Origin: Syntrophomonas sp. UBA4911
GTDB lineage: Bacteria > Bacillota > Syntrophomonadia > Syntrophomonadales > Syntrophomonadaceae
Direction: 5' to 3'
Assembly (NCBI GenBank): GCA_002398105.1
Contig: DHCD01000107.1
Coordinates: 1 to 8,008 of the forward strand
DNA: 8,008 bases
The notes under the pieces: generated by a model
Seen by the model: the letters and a program-made list of their open reading frames with translations, nothing else
Told to the model about the DNA's origin: nothing
Database searches by the model: none
Part shown: positions 6,374 through 8,008 of the stretch, piece by piece
Layout: every line of letters begins with the position of its first letter
How positions within the stretch are numbered: the first letter of the stretch is position 1
Program-made: the position numbers and the translations under genes

Positions 6374-7019
6374 AGTTCTTCCTCCTATCTTATGTAGACC
6401 GGACCAAGCTTTTTTGACAATTACTTCTTATTTTTTATGCCTCCGGACATCTCTCTGCCTTCTACCACCTTCTTTTACCTGCCCAAAACTTTCTCCGCTG
6501 GGAGAATAATCCGTCCATACGGTTTCAGCCACCACAAAACTAAAGCGACTAGGGCTATTGATAATACTTAATATATTGTTTACAAAGTCAAGGATTATTT
6601 CTTGCTTTTTCAATTCCATCAAGTGAACAAAAAATATCGCATATTTTATGCCCTGCGCCGGTAAAATGATTACAGATTTCATGAAATGCTGTCGTAAACC
6701 GCCCGTATTTAATAACCAGCTCATGTCCTCTGCCAGGGGGCAAGTATTGGCTCCTTTCTCCCGGTCGGAGTCTTCAATTTCATTGCTATCTATTACATAA
6801 GCAGCACCCCGCTTTTTAGTCGATTCTATCCGTCCAGAATATGATAAGAATCCGACAGGTTAAAAACTTTGGTACTCTGCTTTCATCAACCAGTCTGCCG
6901 GCCGCCAAGCATCAAGGTATTACCAGCGATCACCATAAATTCTGAGAGCGCCCCCTACATCAAGGACAAGGATCGCCTCCTTGCGGATTTAGTATTGGTT
7001 TCCGGCTCTTCCTTATTAG
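6374..7019 (-). other. Long 5' leader of the TRAP operon
   Basis: If transcription starts near 7019, about 645 nt precede dctP. The leader carries an AGGAGGCG ribosome-site motif at 6974-6981 that precedes only short frames, then the doubtful ORF at 6428-6724, then the true dctP ribosome site. I see no recognised riboswitch and no strong terminator-type hairpin. Weak sigma-70-like sequences occur (TTGACT at 6587-6592 with a 19-nt spacer to TATTAT; TTGTCA near 6417). Neither is convincing. Confidence 0.45.
6428..6724 (-). CDS. Doubtful ORF in the TRAP operon leader (98 aa)
   Basis: This frame lies between the sigma-54 promoter and dctP. From the ATG at 6724 it encodes 98 residues, and it stays open upstream without a start to about 6855, giving roughly 140 open codons. 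The middle (MELKKQEIILDFVNNILSII) looks like plausible protein sequence. The end is basic and low in complexity (GGRRQRDVRRHKK). The ribosome site before 6724 is poor (GAGG only 2 nt away). I do not recognise a family. It could be a remnant of a larger gene once read from this promoter, a small real protein, or chance. Its stop is 54 nt before the dctP ATG. Confidence 0.25.
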   Translation of the reverse strand: MSWLLNTGGLRQHFMKSVIILPAQGIKYAIFFVHLMELKKQEIILDFVNNILSIINSPSRFSFVVAETVWTDYSPSGESFGQVKEGGRRQRDVRRHKK

Positions 7020-7044
7020 TTTTTTTTATAGCAATTATTGTGCC
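6970..7044 (-). repeat. Copy B of duplicated promoter-to-ribosome-site block
   Basis: This aligns with 2917-2986. The promoter is identical over 20 bases. Downstream, CCGG-AACC, ACTAAA and GGAGGCGAT are conserved in order with small gaps. The ribosome-site motif (6974-6981) precedes only very short frames here, with TAG five codons after the first well-spaced start (TTG). As in copy A, an ancestral first gene seems to be missing. Confidence 0.7.
7025..7044 (-). promoter_or_regulatory. Sigma-54 (-24/-12) promoter for the TRAP operon
   Basis: The minus strand reads GGCACAATAATTGCTATAAA, with GG at 7043-7044 and GC at 7031-7032, exactly ten bases apart. It is identical over 20 bases to the promoter at 2967-2986; the base before GG is A here and T there. 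Predicted start is near 7019. The activator element is about 143 bp upstream. Confidence 0.86.
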
Positions 7045-7186
7045 TTCACTTTTCGGCGCTGCTTTGAAAATAAAATATCTTGGCAGGGAGCAATAAAAAT
7101 CCCAACCAACGGGCTCTTGAAATTTCGTTACAGGAAATATGGGAAGGTCTGTTCAGGGTCTTTTCTGATTTAAGCGTACAATATCC

Positions 7187-7223
7187 CGGACACCGTCCTG
7201 CGATTAGGACACAATTCGACATA
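7187..7223 (-). promoter_or_regulatory. Probable enhancer (UAS) for a sigma-54 activator, copy B
   Basis: This contains GTGTCC direct repeats with a 19-bp period (plus-strand GGACAC at 7188 and 7207), followed by AATTCGACA. Most positions match the element at 3174-3210, including the ACACAATTCG core, the TGC between the repeats and the AT-rich edge before the first repeat. Because it lies upstream of the second copy of the same promoter, a shared activator is the simplest explanation. Confidence 0.65.
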
Positions 7224-7248
7224 TGTTCTCTGAAGAAGAGCTAAAATA

Positions 7249-7283
7249 TTACAGGGAGCATTTATAAGAATCACTCCCTGTAA
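7249..7283. other. Perfect 10-bp inverted repeat
   Basis: TTACAGGGAG (7249-7258) pairs with CTCCCTGTAA (7274-7283) around a 15-nt loop. On the minus strand it is followed by TATTTTAG, a weak T-rich tail. It lies between the SnoaL terminator and the activator site, so it may be a back-up terminator insulating the TRAP regulatory region or a protein-binding palindrome. Confidence 0.5.
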
Positions 7284-7307
7284 GAAAACCAAATCCTGAT
7301 CGGGCTG

Positions 7308-7336
7308 AAGCCCGGGAAGATCCTGAGCCCGGGTTT
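7308..7336. other. GC-rich inverted repeat
   Basis: AAGCCCGGG (7308-7316) pairs with CCCGGGTTT (7328-7336), one pair being G-T, with an 11-nt loop. Each arm holds the palindrome CCCGGG, and AGCCCGGG is also a direct repeat. No good T-run follows on the minus strand. It is the second of three stem-loops stacked downstream of the SnoaL-like gene. Confidence 0.45.
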
Positions 7337-7403
7337 ACTGTCAAAAACAGAAAAGCGCCGGAAATATCAGGCCGGGAATGTGCTGAAATAGAAATGGGGA
7401 AAC

Positions 7404-7449
7404 GGCAAAAACAAATACAGCCCGGCTCGCGTGTCTGCCAGGCTGTATT
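7404..7449 (-). terminator. Intrinsic terminator of the SnoaL-like gene
   Basis: AATACAGCC (7414-7422) pairs perfectly with GGCTGTATT (7441-7449). GGC/GCC (7424-7426 with 7437-7439) extends the stem past a single mismatch. On the minus strand it begins 6 nt after the stop codon and is followed by a T-rich tract (TTTGTTTTTGCC, complement of 7402-7413). It should end transcription entering from the right, leaving the TRAP operon to its own promoter. Confidence 0.8.
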
Positions 7450-7455
7450 AAATCA

Positions 7456-7995
7456 TTACCTTATCGGAGCGGGGGGCCAGGGACGGTCAAAATGCTCACT
7501 GGACCGAGGTCCTCCGATCTGTCCCGCCATAATCAACTTAAATGATTCAAAGCGCCATTCTCCGTCAATATCGCGAACCACCTGCATTTCATAGCGGCCG
7601 AAGCAATAAATGTCAGCAACATCAGGAGCTTTAAAGGTTTGCCAGGAATACATGCAGCAATATACGATGGCGCTGTCATTGGCTGCAAAATAAATCTGCT
7701 CGTTGGTGCAATAATGGGTTTGGGTCTTGGCCGCTCCCATAATCTCTTTAAGATGGGCCAGAATAGCATCTTTCCCCTCAAAATGATTCGGATAGATGTC
7801 CCCCCAGCTGAGTTTGCCGGTCTGAGTGAAGCAGGATGCCATACCGATAGGATCCAGATTATCGCAGCAACGCATGTAATGGTACATACACTCTTTAATG
7901 GCCCGAATATCCTCCAGCCTTTGTATACGTCCTTCCAGGGTAACTACAGGAGCATCTTTGATAGTGCACATTTTTCCATCAATAATCTGTTTCAT
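7456..7995 (-). CDS. SnoaL/NTF2-like domain protein (about 179 aa)
   Basis: This is a small cytoplasmic protein of the cone-shaped NTF2-like fold, SnoaL_4-type. An N-terminal helical part (RLEDIRAIKECMYHYMRCCDNLD) is followed by the strand-rich core with FTQTGKLSWG, the FEGKDAILAHLKEIMG helix, HYCTNEQIYFAANDSAIVYC, and GRYEMQVVRDIDGEWRFESF near the end. Relatives include polyketide cyclases, scytalone-dehydratase-like enzymes, ketosteroid isomerases and non-catalytic ligand-binding proteins. Histidine, aspartate and tyrosine residues that could line the pocket are present (for example in MYHY and RCCDNLD), but no specific activity can be assigned. I chose ATG at 7995 because AGGAG at 8004-8008 is 8 nt upstream. 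The in-frame ATG at 8001 (181 aa) would leave only 2 nt. A terminator follows the stop. Its promoter is outside the window; whether it belongs to the same pathway as its neighbours is inferred from proximity only. Confidence 0.85.
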   Translation of the reverse strand: MKQIIDGKMCTIKDAPVVTLEGRIQRLEDIRAIKECMYHYMRCCDNLDPIGMASCFTQTGKLSWGDIYPNHFEGKDAILAHLKEIMGAAKTQTHYCTNEQIYFAANDSAIVYCCMYSWQTFKAPDVADIYCFGRYEMQVVRDIDGEWRFESFKLIMAGQIGGPRSSEHFDRPWPPAPIR

Positions 7996-8003
7996 ATCCA
8001 TTA

Positions 8004-8008
8004 CTCCT
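8004..8008 (-). promoter_or_regulatory. Ribosome binding site deciding the SnoaL-like start
   Basis: AGGAG on the minus strand, at the window edge, leaves 8 nt to ATG at 7995 and 2 nt to ATG at 8001. This supports the start two codons into the longer frame. Confidence 0.6.

Noticed and set aside
6563..6592. Sigma-70-like promoter TTGACT...TATTAT upstream of dctP
   Set aside because: The spacer is 19 nt and the region is AT-rich, so such matches are expected by chance. The sigma-54 site is far stronger.
6869..7096. Plus-strand 75-codon frame with a hydrophobic segment
   Set aside because: It overlaps the sigma-54 promoter. The apparent membrane stretch is read from the T-run and the promoter sequence itself, and no ribosome site precedes it.
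1..8008. CRISPR array, insertion sequence, tRNA or integration site
   Set aside because: I saw no regularly spaced repeats, transposase frame, terminal inverted repeats or tRNA-like cloverleaf. The repeated sequences are the two regulatory modules only.

Overview
The window carries only minus-strand genes. From right to left, in the direction of transcription, they are a SnoaL/NTF2-like small protein, a three-gene TRAP transporter operon (dctP, dctQ, dctM), a zinc-dependent medium-chain alcohol dehydrogenase, and a DASS/SLC13-type anion transporter cut by the left edge. Strong AGGAGG-type ribosome binding sites, a lipoprotein-type substrate-binding protein, moderate GC and classical intrinsic terminators suggest an anaerobic Firmicute. 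A Negativicutes (Sporomusa-like) or Peptococcaceae (Desulfitobacterium-like) host would fit, but this is inference; no rRNA or other marker gene is present.

Layout: 7456-7995 is the SnoaL-like gene with its terminator (7404-7449). About 1.1 kb without a confident gene follows. It holds a hairpin cluster, a probable activator site (7187-7223), a near-perfect sigma-54 promoter (7025-7044) and a leader of about 650 nt with one doubtful ORF. Next come dctP (5264-6373), a strong intergenic hairpin, dctQ (4628-5155) and dctM (3309-4607), closed by two hairpins, one with a T-run. A second intergenic region of about 640 bp has the same architecture: activator site (3174-3210), sigma-54 promoter (2967-2986) and a leader of about 300 nt containing an apparent gene relic. 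The dehydrogenase (1553-2665) and the DASS transporter (1-1431) follow.

The main discovery is that the two gene-poor regions carry copies of one regulatory module. An identical 20-bp stretch contains a GG-N10-GC (-24/-12) promoter. About 143 and 188 bp upstream lies a conserved element of about 37 bp with two GTGTCC half-sites spaced 19 bp apart. Similarity continues about 50 nt downstream of each promoter to a ribosome binding site that no longer precedes an intact gene. The TRAP operon and the dehydrogenase-DASS operon are therefore probably co-activated by one sigma-54-dependent enhancer-binding protein encoded outside the window.

Taken together, the genes look like an uptake-and-oxidation cassette for an organic acid or related compound: high-affinity TRAP import, a second carrier or exchanger, an NAD-type dehydrogenase, and perhaps a SnoaL-like isomerase/dehydratase or binding protein. 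The substrate cannot be read from the sequence. The TRAP binding protein appears to lack the usual carboxylate-binding arginine and the DASS protein has altered SNT motifs, so both may handle atypical ligands.
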